Below, piece by piece: positions 18,342-27,850 of a stretch of 64,000 nucleotides of DNA (its first letter is position 1; each line of letters begins with the position of its first letter). The position numbers and the translations under genes were made by a program. The notes beneath the pieces were generated by a model. That model was not told where the DNA came from. It searched no databases and was given only the letters and a program-made list of their open reading frames with translations. This DNA comes from Isosphaera pallida ATCC 43644 (GTDB lineage Bacteria; Planctomycetota; Planctomycetia; Isosphaerales; Isosphaeraceae), in contig NC_014962.1 of NCBI RefSeq assembly GCF_000186345.1, positions 4,616,450 through 4,680,449 on the forward strand, in the 5' to 3' direction.

Positions 18342-20141
18342 ATGAGCGCGGCTCGGGGGAGCCGAGCATGGGGTGGCGGGATCGGTTGGGGGTGGCTTGG
18401 GGCGGTGTTAGGGTTGGCTCCGACCTGGGCGTTTCTGGCCGGGGTGCCTGAGTTTGCTACCCAGGATGGACCGACTCATGTGTACAACGCCCGCATCGCT
18501 GCGCGTGCTTTGGGGTGGTCGGCCCCTTGCGACGCGATTCCCCACCCGTCCTCCGAGATGTTCACGGTTTCGTGGCGTCTGATGCCCAATTGGGGCAGCA
18601 CGGGGCTAGCCTGGGCGGCGTTGTGGGTGGTCGAGCCGATTCAAGCCGATCGCCTCGTGACCGCGATGTTGGCGTGGGGCATGGCCTGGGCGATCCTCTG
18701 GACCTGGAGTCGGGGGGGACACTCGAGCGACCGCGTCGAACCACCCCCGCTGAGGGTGGGACTCGCCGCTGCCCTGCTGGGTCTCAACGCCCCTTGGCTC
18801 TGGGGGTTCAGCGGGTTTCTGGTGGGGGCGTTGCTGGGTCTGATCGGCGTGACGGTTTGGTGGCGGGCGGTTCAACGTCCTCGGGGACCGGCCGCACGCG
18901 ATCTGATCGCGTTGGCGGGTCTCACCGGGTTGGGTTACCTCTGCCACCCGATCGGATTAGGGCTGATGGTCGCCACCATCGTGGCGGTTGCAATGGTTGA
19001 GGCGATCTTAGCGGGACCCAACCATCCCTTGAGGCAACACCCCGGTCGAATTCTCACGCGAACCGCCTTGGGATTGGGACCATTGGTCCCTCTGGCGTTG
19101 ATCTATCGCGCCCAGATCGGCGAGGCCGGTCCCCTGAACCCCACGTGGGACCATCTGGCCGACTGGACCTCGCCCCGAGCCTGGATGAACCAATTCACCT
19201 GGGTTGACCCCTTGGCGTTAGGTTCCAAGACCCACTGGCCCTGGTGGGATGCCCCCCCCATGGCCCATCAGGGACCCGCCCTAACCCCGTTGGGACGCCT
19301 GATACGCGGCCTCTCCGCGCCGTCGCTGTTGGCCTGGGCCGCGATCCTGCTGGGAACCCTCGCCTCATGGCGACGCAATCCCGATCGCGCCGTCTGGCGC
19401 GGGGTGGGTTTGGCGATCGTGGCGTTCTCCCTGGTCTGTCCCGACACCCTGGGCGAGAGCCACGGCCATTACCTGCCTCAGCGCGTCGCACTTTGGGGGT
19501 TGATGCTGTTGGTGGTAGGGTGGTCGGGCGACGCCAAGCCGCCTGACTCAATTACGGGGTCGAGGGGGTCGCCACGACTCCACACTGCCACACTTGGTTT
19601 GACAACATTGGCTTGGCTGGGCCAGACCGCCTGGGTAGCCGACCACGCTCGTCATTGTCAGTACGAACTGAGTGGATTGACCCAACTGGCTTCGAGGATT
19701 CCCACCGGAGCGCGTTTGGGAGCATTAATCACCGCTAGCGGCTCGGTCCACCGCTCCAACCCCCTGCTTCACGCCGACATCCTGCTAGGTCTGCGACGCG
19801 GCGCGGTGGTGTGGAGCAATTATGAAACGAACCACTATTACTTTCCCATCCGATTCCGCCAAGGAATACCCCGCCCCCCCGCTCGAATCTTTGAGGACCT
19901 GGCCCGTCTAGATGCCCCTGAACAGTCGAACCATCGCCGGGCCCGCTGGCTCGACTTGGTGGAGCGACACGCCGACCAGTTCGATGCCTTGTTGATCCGA
20001 AGCACCGATCCCGACCTAGTCCAAGCCACCCTGAAGCGTGTGCCCCACCTCCACGCTGTGGCGCGTGCGTCCCCCTCGTGGTGGTTGGCGACTCGAGCGC
20101 TGCAAACGCCATCCCCGACCCCCGCCGAGACCTCGCCCTGA
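18342..20141 (+). CDS. Polytopic membrane protein, GT-C-like, function unknown
   Basis: About 599 residues from the ATG at 18342; the open frame extends upstream to 18153 but that part has no coding character. Roughly eight to ten hydrophobic segments are spread over residues 10-440, followed by a soluble C-terminal part of about 140 residues. An early extracytoplasmic loop contains FATQDGPTHVYNARI. Similar acidic/His loops occur in membrane glycosyltransferases of the GT-C fold, where an acidic residue is catalytic, but here only the position and loop type agree. No neighbour points to a pathway. Confidence 0.7.
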   Translation: MSAARGSRAWGGGIGWGWLGAVLGLAPTWAFLAGVPEFATQDGPTHVYNARIAARALGWSAPCDAIPHPSSEMFTVSWRLMPNWGSTGLAWAALWVVEPIQADRLVTAMLAWGMAWAILWTWSRGGHSSDRVEPPPLRVGLAAALLGLNAPWLWGFSGFLVGALLGLIGVTVWWRAVQRPRGPAARDLIALAGLTGLGYLCHPIGLGLMVATIVAVAMVEAILAGPNHPLRQHPGRILTRTALGLGPLVPLALIYRAQIGEAGPLNPTWDHLADWTSPRAWMNQFTWVDPLALGSKTHWPWWDAPPMAHQGPALTPLGRLIRGLSAPSLLAWAAILLGTLASWRRNPDRAVWRGVGLAIVAFSLVCPDTLGESHGHYLPQRVALWGLMLLVVGWSGDAKPPDSITGSRGSPRLHTATLGLTTLAWLGQTAWVADHARHCQYELSGLTQLASRIPTGARLGALITASGSVHRSNPLLHADILLGLRRGAVVWSNYETNHYYFPIRFRQGIPRPPARIFEDLARLDAPEQSNHRRARWLDLVERHADQFDALLIRSTDPDLVQATLKRVPHLHAVARASPSWWLATRALQTPSPTPAETSP

Positions 20142-20712
20142 ATCGCCCAAGTGTTCGTGGTGAAACGCGCCGATGACGACTCCGATTCGACGGATCCATG
20201 ACCGGACTCACCCGCGTTGAACCGATTCGGAGGGTGCCGGGTTTCAGGAAGATTGAGAAAAAGTCTGGAATTTCGAGATAGGGCGGGAGGGCCGCACCTT
20301 GACACCGCGCATGGGTTCCACTAAGTTGCGATCTCATCCGTATGGTTGACTCGGCGGGGCATCCTCGTCCTTCGTTCGAGATCTGATCCGGCCTCAGCGT
20401 TTCAGAATGGTTCACCCGCGCGGCGGTGGGTTTGACCGAAGCGTTGATGCCATCCAGCCGATGCCCGGCGTGGTCCCGTTTCCGCCCCCAAACCGCGCGA
20501 AACACTTCGGTCAACGACCCCCACCCGCCTGGTCAGGCAGATTCAACCACGCGGCCCGACCTGGTTGCTTGTGAACCGGGTTGAGTTCCGGGATCGAACC
20601 GATCCCATCGTGCCCCGGCTCCTCTTTAGGTCAGGTCGCGGCGCTGGATCGGTCCCCCTCGTCACCCCCCCGCTCCGCCGCAGCCTTCCCCCCGCTGCCA
20701 GGTGCTTCGACT
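20142..20712. other. Intergenic region before tex
   Basis: About 570 bp between the membrane-protein gene and tex. I see no RNA gene, repeat or strong hairpin. A TTG start at 20581 would add 44 residues of Pro/Ser-rich sequence to Tex that do not resemble the family, so that extension is treated as non-coding. Confidence 0.5.
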
Positions 20713-23700
20713 ATGACCACGGACAACCCGGCTTTGGCCCAGGACGCGATCCCGGCCACGGTCCAAGTGGACCTCGGACGGATCGCGCAGGACCTTCAGA
20801 TCCGGCGCATCCAGGTCGAGAATGTCATCAAGTTGCTGGACGACGGCAACACGGTGCCCTTCATCACCCGCTATCGCAAAGAGCTCACCGGCGGGCTCGA
20901 CGAGCGAGTAATTCGGGAGATTCAATCCCGCGTTGCCAAAGCGCGGGAACTGGCTGAGCGGAAGGAAACGATCCTCAAGTCGATCGAGAGTCAGGGCAAA
21001 CTGACCGCGGAGCTCGCCGCCGCCATCCGCGGGGCGGACAACGCCAAGCGCCTTGAAGACCTCTACCTGCCCTTCAAACCCAAGCGTCGCACCAAGGCGA
21101 CCGAGGCGATCGACAAAGGGTTGCTCCCTCTGGCCGAGGCGATCTGGAACGACTCCGACGAGGCCGTTGATCTCGCCGCCTTCGCCGCGCGGTTCGTCTC
21201 GCCCCCCGAACCGGAGGAGGCGACCGCCGAGCCGCCTCCCGCCGAGACCTCGGCAGAAGCCGGCTCGCCCGAACCACCCGCCGTTGAGTCTGCGTCGGCT
21301 CCGACAGCCCTCCCCGCTACCGACTCCGCTGAATCATCGGGGACCGACTCAGCCCCCGCCGCCCCGATCGAGTCGCCTGCCGCCTCAACCCCGTCTGAAG
21401 CCGCGGCCGCCCCCGATTCCCACCCCGCCGAAGCCGAAGCCGCAACCGCGGCACGGCCTCGCGGCAAGGCGGCCAAAACCCGGGTCGATTCCGTCGAGGC
21501 CGCCCTGGAGGGAGCCGGCCACATCCTGGCCGAACGCTTCTCGGAAACCGCCGGATTGCGAGACGCGATCCGCAAAGTCCTCTGGAGCTCGGCCCGCCTG
21601 GTCGCCAGCCGCGCCGACAACGTCCCCGAAGAAAAAGCCAAGGATCACCGCGACTACTTTGAGTTCTCCGAAGAACTCCATCACGTTCCCCCCCACCGCG
21701 TTCTGGCGGTCAATCGAGGCGAACGTGAAAACGTGCTTAAAACTCGGATCGAAGTCGATCGCGCCGCGGTCGAAGCCGCGGCTGTCCCCTTCATCCCCCC
21801 TGGCGCGGGCGAAGGAGGAAGTCATCGCCACGCAGAATGGCTCCGCCAAGTGCTCAACGACAGCCTGGATCGTCTCATCCTCCCCTCCCTGGAACGCGAG
21901 GCGCGACGCGATTTGACCGAAACGGCCGAACGGCACGCCGTCGAGGTGTTCGCCCGCAACCTGCGGAGCCTATTGCTTCAGCCGCCGATCACCAACCAGA
22001 CGGTGCTGGCGATCGATCCGGGCTTCCGCTCCGGTTGCAAGGTGGCCGTGCTGGATCCCCACGGCGTTCTGCTGGAACATACGGTGATTTATCCCCATCC
22101 GCCTCAAAACCGCCGTTCCGAAGCCAAGCTTCAACTCAAAGACCTGATCGCCAAGCACCAAGTTTCGGTCGTGGCCATTGGCAACGGCACCGCCTGTCGC
22201 GAGACCGAGGAGGTGATCGCCGAGATCATCGCCGAGGGGACGTTCTTCCAAGAAAACCCTGGAGTCCCCTACCCCTGGACTCCGCCCGCCGACGCTACGA
22301 CGCCCTCCTCGTCCTCCGAGACCGCCTTGAGCGAATCGGTCGCATCCCAACCCTCCGAAACGCCAGTGGCGGCGGTCGAAGCCGCGACCACCAACGTCGC
22401 CGAGTCTGCCTCCGCTCCGTCGGAGTCCCAAACGCCGAGCGGCAACGAATCGTCAATCGCCCCGATCGCCGGCGGTGCTCCGACCGACGAGACGGAAACC
22501 GAATCCCTCACCGCTTCAGCGACCGCATCCTCCTCCGACCCTCCCTCAGAGCCAGAAGCCCCGTCGCAGGCTCCACCCACCCTCGCTGTCGCGGAGGAAT
22601 CCCAGACGCCCGACCAAGCCGACGCCTCCTCACCTCCCCCTCAACCCCCCTCGCAGCCAGAAGCCAACCGAGCCGAGTCGGCACCCGCCCCAGTTGAAGC
22701 GGCGGTTGGTGAACCGGGCGAAGCGTCGAACCCCACGCCAGAGCCAGTTGAAGCGGCGGTTGGTGAACCGGGCGAAGCGTCGAACCTCACGCCAGAGCCA
22801 GTTGAAGCGGCGGTTGGTGAACCGGGCGAAGCGTCGAACCCCACGCCAGAGCCAGTTGAAGCGCGCGCGGCGTCCAGTTCCACGCCGTCCGAACCCCAGG
22901 AAACGGCACCCGCCCGCTCCGGCGGACCCAAAGGTCCACGTGTTCCTAAGCGCGGCGGGCCCAGCGGTGTTCGAGGGGAGCGTGGTCCGCGTCCCAAGCC
23001 GGTGGTGACGCCTCCCGAACCGCACCCAGCCGATCCACTGCTTGCCAAGCTCTCCTACCTGATCGTCAACGAGGCTGGAGCCAGCGTCTATTCGACGAGC
23101 CCGACTGGACGCGAGGAGTTCCCCGACCTGGATGCGACCACCCGTGGCACGATTTCAATTGGTCGCCGATTGCAGGATCCGCTATCGGAACTTGTGAAGA
23201 TCGAGCCGCAACATATCGGTGTCGGGCTGTATCAGCACGATGTCCAGGCTAAGCATTTGCGGGATTCGCTGGACAGCGTGGTTGAAAGCTGCGTCAACTT
23301 CGTGGGCGTGGATCTTAACACCGCGAGCATCCCACTGCTCAAGCACGTCTCGGGCTTGAACTCGGTTCGGGCGCGTAACATTTTCGAGTATCGCCGGACT
23401 CATGGTCCGTTCCGCAACCGTCGTCAGCTGCTGGAGGTCGAGGGGATCGGCGAGGCCACTTTCGTGCAGGCTGCCGGCTTCCTCAAGATCCGTGACGGCG
23501 ACCATCCATTCGACCGCACCTGGATTCACCCCGAAAGCTACGAGGCCGCCACCAAGCTGCTGGAGATGTTGGGATACACCCCCGACGTGGTGCTGGATCG
23601 GGACAAGACCGAGGAGCTGCGCCACAAGCTTAACCAACTCGACTTGGCCGAGACGGCCAAGACCCTGGGCATCGGCGAGCCAACCCTGGACGACATTTGC

Positions 23701-24660
23701 CGCTCGCTCGCCCGCCCCGACCGCGACCCGCGCGACGAGTTGCCTAAGCCAATCTTCAAAAAAGGCGTGCTCAAACTTGAGGACTTGTCGGAAGGCATGG
23801 AACTCAAGGGGACGGTCCTCAACGTGGTGGACTTCGGCGCGTTTGTAGACATTGGTTTGAAGGACTCGGGGCTGGTCCACATCAGCCAGTTAGCCAATCG
23901 CTACATCAAGAGTCCCCATGACGTGGTGTCGGTGGGCGACGTGGTGACGGTCTGGGTGATGGCGGTGGATCACGACCGCAAGCGGGTCTCGCTGACGATG
24001 GTCAAGCCAGGTTCGGAGCGTCCCCGTGGTGGTCGTCGCGGCGAAAGCGGCGGCGAGGCAGGGGAACGGGAACCCGGCTCTCGCGGTGGACCACGGGAAC
24101 GTCCCGCCCGCCCGGCGGGGGTAGGACGTGGTCTCGCGGGGCCCCGACGTGAGGGAGGTGGTCCCCCGCTACGCCCGACCCGGCCTGCAACCGCGCCACC
24201 CGCCGCGGCTCAGGAAGCAGCAGCTCCAACGGCTACGGTGCCGGCACCGGCCGCGGCTCCACCGCCCCGCACCGATCGCAACGCGGCTCCCCCCACTCGT
24301 CCCGGCGGCGGCTCCTCCCGTTTTGGCATTGGCGGTCCAGGCCGTAGTCCAGGCGGGCCAGGACGTCCTGGCGGGGGTGGCGGGCCGGGAGGACCACGGC
24401 GCGACCGCAACGACATCAAGCGCACTGAGTTGCCCCTGTCCTCCATTCCCAAACTGCCGTTGCCCCCAGGCAAAGGCAACAAAGGCGGCACTAGCTCCAA
24501 GTCGTCGAGTGGCGACACCTTCCACAGCTTCGGGCAACTCAAAGCCCTCTTCGAATCGCCGCCCGAGTCGCAACCTCCCCCTACCCCACCCCAGTCGCCG
24601 TCCTCCAGTGAAGAAACGAACGAGACCTCAGGATCCGACTCCGGCTCCTCGTCGCGATGA
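20713..24660 (+). CDS. tex: Tex-family S1 RNA-binding protein with large low-complexity inserts
   Basis: 1315 residues against the usual 720-800. The family core is present in order: Tex N-terminal domain (VIKLLDDGNTVPFITRYRKE, near residues 35-60), the RNase H-like/YqgF domain (LAIDPGFRSGCKVAVLD near residue 430), HhH motifs (GLNSVRARNIFEYRRTHGPF) and an S1 domain (GTVLNVVDFGAFVDIG...SGLVHISQLA, residues about 1030-1095). Two inserts interrupt it: about 95 residues rich in P/E/A/S near residues 160-255, and about 260 residues inside the YqgF domain (roughly 515-775). A further Gly/Pro/Arg-rich tail of about 220 residues follows S1. Tex acts in transcription and RNA turnover. The core residues look intact, so function is probably kept. 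The ATG at 20713 is chosen because it matches the family N-terminus. Confidence 0.9.
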   Translation: MTTDNPALAQDAIPATVQVDLGRIAQDLQIRRIQVENVIKLLDDGNTVPFITRYRKELTGGLDERVIREIQSRVAKARELAERKETILKSIESQGKLTAELAAAIRGADNAKRLEDLYLPFKPKRRTKATEAIDKGLLPLAEAIWNDSDEAVDLAAFAARFVSPPEPEEATAEPPPAETSAEAGSPEPPAVESASAPTALPATDSAESSGTDSAPAAPIESPAASTPSEAAAAPDSHPAEAEAATAARPRGKAAKTRVDSVEAALEGAGHILAERFSETAGLRDAIRKVLWSSARLVASRADNVPEEKAKDHRDYFEFSEELHHVPPHRVLAVNRGERENVLKTRIEVDRAAVEAAAVPFIPPGAGEGGSHRHAEWLRQVLNDSLDRLILPSLEREARRDLTETAERHAVEVFARNLRSLLLQPPITNQTVLAIDPGFRSGCKVAVLDPHGVLLEHTVIYPHPPQNRRSEAKLQLKDLIAKHQVSVVAIGNGTACRETEEVIAEIIAEGTFFQENPGVPYPWTPPADATTPSSSSETALSESVASQPSETPVAAVEAATTNVAESASAPSESQTPSGNESSIAPIAGGAPTDETETESLTASATASSSDPPSEPEAPSQAPPTLAVAEESQTPDQADASSPPPQPPSQPEANRAESAPAPVEAAVGEPGEASNPTPEPVEAAVGEPGEASNLTPEPVEAAVGEPGEASNPTPEPVEARAASSSTPSEPQETAPARSGGPKGPRVPKRGGPSGVRGERGPRPKPVVTPPEPHPADPLLAKLSYLIVNEAGASVYSTSPTGREEFPDLDATTRGTISIGRRLQDPLSELVKIEPQHIGVGLYQHDVQAKHLRDSLDSVVESCVNFVGVDLNTASIPLLKHVSGLNSVRARNIFEYRRTHGPFRNRRQLLEVEGIGEATFVQAAGFLKIRDGDHPFDRTWIHPESYEAATKLLEMLGYTPDVVLDRDKTEELRHKLNQLDLAETAKTLGIGEPTLDDICRSLARPDRDPRDELPKPIFKKGVLKLEDLSEGMELKGTVLNVVDFGAFVDIGLKDSGLVHISQLANRYIKSPHDVVSVGDVVTVWVMAVDHDRKRVSLTMVKPGSERPRGGRRGESGGEAGEREPGSRGGPRERPARPAGVGRGLAGPRREGGGPPLRPTRPATAPPAAAQEAAAPTATVPAPAAAPPPRTDRNAAPPTRPGGGSSRFGIGGPGRSPGGPGRPGGGGGPGGPRRDRNDIKRTELPLSSIPKLPLPPGKGNKGGTSSKSSSGDTFHSFGQLKALFESPPESQPPPTPPQSPSSSEETNETSGSDSGSSSR
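22690..22860 (+). repeat. Three 54-bp tandem repeats plus a partial in the tex insert
   Basis: Units at 22690-22743, 22744-22797 and 22798-22851, followed by the first nine bases of a fourth. Each encodes PVEAAVGEPGEASNPTPE or a one-residue variant. The near identity of copies shows recent expansion inside the insert of the YqgF domain. Confidence 0.9.
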
Positions 24661-24966
24661 GTGATTTGGTTCTTGAGGGAGGCAACCGGCGTGGGACATG
24701 ACCATCCCTTGAGTCGCGCGGTCGGGGGAATCGAACGAAAGAACCAACCTCCTCGCCGCCTTGTTCATCTTCCAGTTCAGCTTTGACGGCCGGTCTAAAC
24801 TTAGGGCGTGCCTTGATTCAATCGACCGGATCAAAGAGAGAGAGAGGAGGCGAACCATCTCACCAACCCCGACTATTGGGGACCGATGGTTCGCTAACTC
24901 CCCCTCAATCGAAGCACCGAAACCCTTTCACTTCACGACCCGATTTGCCGAGAGGTTCGAAGGACG
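24661..24966. other. Intergenic region with inverted repeat between tex and the ABC permease
   Basis: About 306 bp. It contains the inverted repeat at 24850-24894 and otherwise no gene-like content. It should carry the tex terminator and the promoter of the ABC transporter genes. Confidence 0.5.
24850..24894. terminator. Inverted repeat between tex and the ABC genes
   Basis: GCGAACCATC at 24850-24859 pairs with GATGGTTCGC at 24885-24894, and an inner CCCC/GGGG pairing lies in the loop. No T-run follows. It could end tex transcription or act as an operator or attenuator for the permease gene that starts about 70 nt downstream. Confidence 0.45.
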
Positions 24967-26241
24967 ATGTGGCGGTTCGCCTGGAGGAACCTCTTGACCC
25001 GTCCCCTTCGCACAATGTTGGGACTGGTCGGACTGGCGATGCCGATTGTGGGGTTCATTGGGCTGTTCAGCATTTCCTATGGAATGCGCAACCTCGTGGG
25101 TTCGACTCTGGACCAAATTCAGGGGTTGATGGTCCAGCGTGCTAATGTGCTGAGTCCGGTCTTCAGTGACCTGCCGGCCGATTTCGCCGAGACTATTCGA
25201 CGGCTGCCGGGGATCCGAGGCGTCGCGCCTGAGGTTTGGGGTCTGGCTCCCGAGGTCGAGGGGGAATCGACCTTCGGGCGGGCGATTGCCGCGGCGGTGG
25301 GGTCCGGGTTGTTGAACCGCGATGGTTCCAACTCCGGGATCAGTCGCCGTTCTCCCTTCGACGCGCCGGTGATCTCCGGCCAGGACATTGCGGCTCACTT
25401 GGCGTTGAAAACCGCCGTCTATCCTAAGAACATGTTGCCCCCGGATCAAGGCGGCGGGCGGTTTCTCGCGCCCTCTGACGCGGGTACCAATCGGATCGTT
25501 ATCAGTAAGAAAATTGCCACCGACTATCCCCGCCCCGACCAAACCCCCCGTCAGGTGGGGGATACCCTGCGAATCGGCCGGGAGTCGTTCGAGATCGTGG
25601 GGATCTACGAATGCAAGTCGCCGCTGTTGGATGTCGTGATCATCATGGATATCGACACGGCGCGGCGGGCCCTAACCAAATCCAAGGACATGGTGTCCAG
25701 CATCTACGTCGAGGGGAACGACCCGGCGGGCAACGCCGCGCTGGCGGCGGCGATCGAAGCGGCGGCGGCGGAGCGGGGGATCTCGGTCGAGGCCCGCAGC
25801 ATGAACGACTTTCTGGGAATCTTCGCCACCCTCATGGCCGACTTCGACCTGTTCCTGCTGGGAATCGTCGGCCTGGCCCTCGCGGTGGGAGTGGTGGGGA
25901 TCGTCAACACCATGCTCATGTCCACTACCGAACGGTTTTCCGAGTTCGGCGTGTTGCGGACCAATGGCTGGTCGCGTGGCGACGTGATGTTGCTGGTGAC
26001 CGCCGAGAGCGGCTATCTTGGTCTCTTGGCGGGGGTGTTCGGCGCGACGTTAGCCGTCCTGGGGATCGTGGTGGTCAACCAGTTCATCGACAACGGGTTG
26101 CAACTTTCCATCCCTCCCATTCTGGTGGCACTCTCGGTGGTGGTCGCGGTGGTGGTGGCAATCCTAGGCGGGCTTTATCCCGCCGCCAAAGCCGCTTGGA
26201 TGGCTCCGATGGAGGCAATCCGTTTGGGGGGGGCGCGGTGA
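24967..26241 (+). CDS. ABC transporter permease, MacB/FtsX type
   Basis: 424 residues. The topology is typical of the MacB/LolC family: one N-terminal membrane helix (LRTMLGLVGLAMPIVGFIGL), a large extracytoplasmic domain of about 240 residues, then three C-terminal helices (LFLLGIVGLALAVGVVGIVN, a middle one near GYLGLLAGVFGATLAVLG, and ILVALSVVVAVVVAILGG). The cytoplasmic loop MSTTERFSEFGVLRTNGWSR is the usual coupling segment. It is followed by its ATPase after about 200 bp. No MacA-like adaptor or TolC is near, so the exported substrate (peptide, lipoprotein or drug) is unknown. Confidence 0.85.
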   Translation: MWRFAWRNLLTRPLRTMLGLVGLAMPIVGFIGLFSISYGMRNLVGSTLDQIQGLMVQRANVLSPVFSDLPADFAETIRRLPGIRGVAPEVWGLAPEVEGESTFGRAIAAAVGSGLLNRDGSNSGISRRSPFDAPVISGQDIAAHLALKTAVYPKNMLPPDQGGGRFLAPSDAGTNRIVISKKIATDYPRPDQTPRQVGDTLRIGRESFEIVGIYECKSPLLDVVIIMDIDTARRALTKSKDMVSSIYVEGNDPAGNAALAAAIEAAAAERGISVEARSMNDFLGIFATLMADFDLFLLGIVGLALAVGVVGIVNTMLMSTTERFSEFGVLRTNGWSRGDVMLLVTAESGYLGLLAGVFGATLAVLGIVVVNQFIDNGLQLSIPPILVALSVVVAVVVAILGGLYPAAKAAWMAPMEAIRLGGAR

Positions 26242-26444
26242 ACGGCGCGGTGATCCCGGCGGGATTTTGGAACGAAACGAGTTATGATGAGGCCAAACGC
26301 AACCCCGAGTTCCGCCCGACGTGACCACCTTCCCGGCTACCCCGCTGTTGGGAGGGGAAAGGTGGTCTCCTTCGAACGATCGTCCCATCCCTCTCCCACT
26401 CCCTCTCAAGGTGTTCCCGCAGCCAAGCGAAGCGAGGCCGACGC

Positions 26445-27230
26445 ATGATTGAGGTGAACGACGTGACCAAGTCGTTCCGAAGCGGCGAGCAAACGGTCGA
26501 GGCGCTGCGCGGGGTGAGTTTCGTGGTTCCGCAGGGGCGGTTCGCCTTCATCGTGGGGCCGTCGGGTTCGGGCAAAAGCACCCTGCTCTATATGTTGGGA
26601 GCGTTGGACCGTCCCACGACCGGCACCATTCGAGTTGAGGGCCGCAATCTGGCCACGATGACCGAACGGGAGTGCAACCGTTACCGGCGCGATCGCATCG
26701 GGTTTATCTTCCAGTCGTTCAATCTCATTTCCAACCTCTCCGCGGTCGAGAATGTGTTGACCCCTTATCTTCCCCGGGGGATCAATGAGTCGTTGCGAAC
26801 TAAAGCGGTTGAGTTGTTGAACCGTCTCAATCTAGGCCATCGGATCAACCACCGCCCTTATCAACTCTCGGGCGGCGAGCAACAGCGGGTTGCGATCGCA
26901 CGGGCGTTGATCAAGGATCCGGTGCTGTTGCTGGGCGACGAACCGACCGGGGAACTTGACAGCAAGACTGGCGACGAGATTTATTCGATCCTCCGCGCCT
27001 TGACCGCCGAGCGTGGAACCACCATGGTGATTGTGACTCACGACCGCCGTTTCATTCAACCCGAAGATCTGGTGCTGGAGATCCGCGACGGTCGGTTGGT
27101 GGACGCTCCTTGCCTTTCAGCACCCCACGACGGCCTCCCGCTCCCAGTCGATTCGCTCAGCCAATCCGCCGTCCAGGTTGACGCCGCAGCGTCAGTGGAA
27201 ACGACCCCCTCAGTGGCCAACGAAGGTTGA
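26445..27230 (+). CDS. ABC transporter ATP-binding protein, MacB/LolD type
   Basis: 261 residues. Walker A is GPSGSGKST (residues 38-46), the Q-loop lies in [19 protein letters not shown], the signature is [15 protein letters not shown], Walker B is [14 protein letters not shown] and the switch His is in VIVTHDRR. This is the standard MacB/LolD ATPase. The last 40 residues form a variable Pro/Ser-rich tail. It pairs with the permease just upstream. Confidence 0.92.
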   Translation: MIEVNDVTKSFRSGEQTVEALRGVSFVVPQGRFAFIVGPSGSGKSTLLYMLGALDRPTTGTIRVEGRNLATMTERECNRYRRDRIGFIFQSFNLISNLSAVENVLTPYLPRGINESLRTKAVELLNRLNLGHRINHRPYQLSGGEQQRVAIARALIKDPVLLLGDEPTGELDSKTGDEIYSILRALTAERGTTMVIVTHDRRFIQPEDLVLEIRDGRLVDAPCLSAPHDGLPLPVDSLSQSAVQVDAAASVETTPSVANEG

Positions 27231-27370
27231 GCGGGCGGCGCGTTGCGCTCAGGCGGGAGGAAGTCACGCGGGGAACTGATTGGCCCGCCGGCGTCCTGGG
27301 GCAAAGCCGGTCGATTTAGTCTTTAGTCCGATCCGGCTGCTTGCGTTGTTTTTCGCGGAGGTTGAGATCC

Positions 27371-27850
27371 ATGAAGGTGACGTTGACATCGTGGGATCGC
27401 GGTGTTTGGTCGTGGAGTCTGCTCGCGGTCTGCTTCTTGGCATGGCCCGGTTTGGCTTGGGGTCAGGATCCACCGCCCGCCGAATGCCCGCCCACTGAGA
27501 TCGGCAAGCCGGTAACGACCAAGAGCGGTCTGAAGTACGAAACCCTCAAAGCAGGCGACGGTGCCAAGGCGACGCCGGGCAGCAAGGTGACGGTTCACTA
27601 CGTCGGCAAGCTGACCGACGGCACCACCTTCGACAGTTCACGCGGCCGCAACCGCCCCTTCGAGTTCAACCTGGGCCGCAAGATGGTGATTGCGGGCTGG
27701 GATGAAGGGGTCGCAGGCATGAAGGTGGGCGAGAAGCGGAAACTCACCATCCCGCCCCAACTCGCCTACGGCGAACGCGGGGTCGGCGGCGTGATCCCAC
27801 CCAACGCAACCCTGATTTTCGAGGTCGAACTCCTGGGCGTCGGTCAATGA
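27371..27850 (+). CDS. Exported FKBP-type peptidyl-prolyl isomerase
   Basis: About 159 residues from the ATG at 27371, with GCGGAGG 10-15 nt upstream. A signal peptide is visible ([18 protein letters not shown]). The FKBP domain follows: [80 protein letters not shown] and [10 protein letters not shown], which includes the usual active-site Tyr, Asp and aromatic residues. It should speed proline isomerisation of exported proteins. Its stop codon overlaps the next gene's start (ATGA), so the isomerase and the protease are translationally coupled. Confidence 0.93.
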   Translation: MKVTLTSWDRGVWSWSLLAVCFLAWPGLAWGQDPPPAECPPTEIGKPVTTKSGLKYETLKAGDGAKATPGSKVTVHYVGKLTDGTTFDSSRGRNRPFEFNLGRKMVIAGWDEGVAGMKVGEKRKLTIPPQLAYGERGVGGVIPPNATLIFEVELLGVGQ

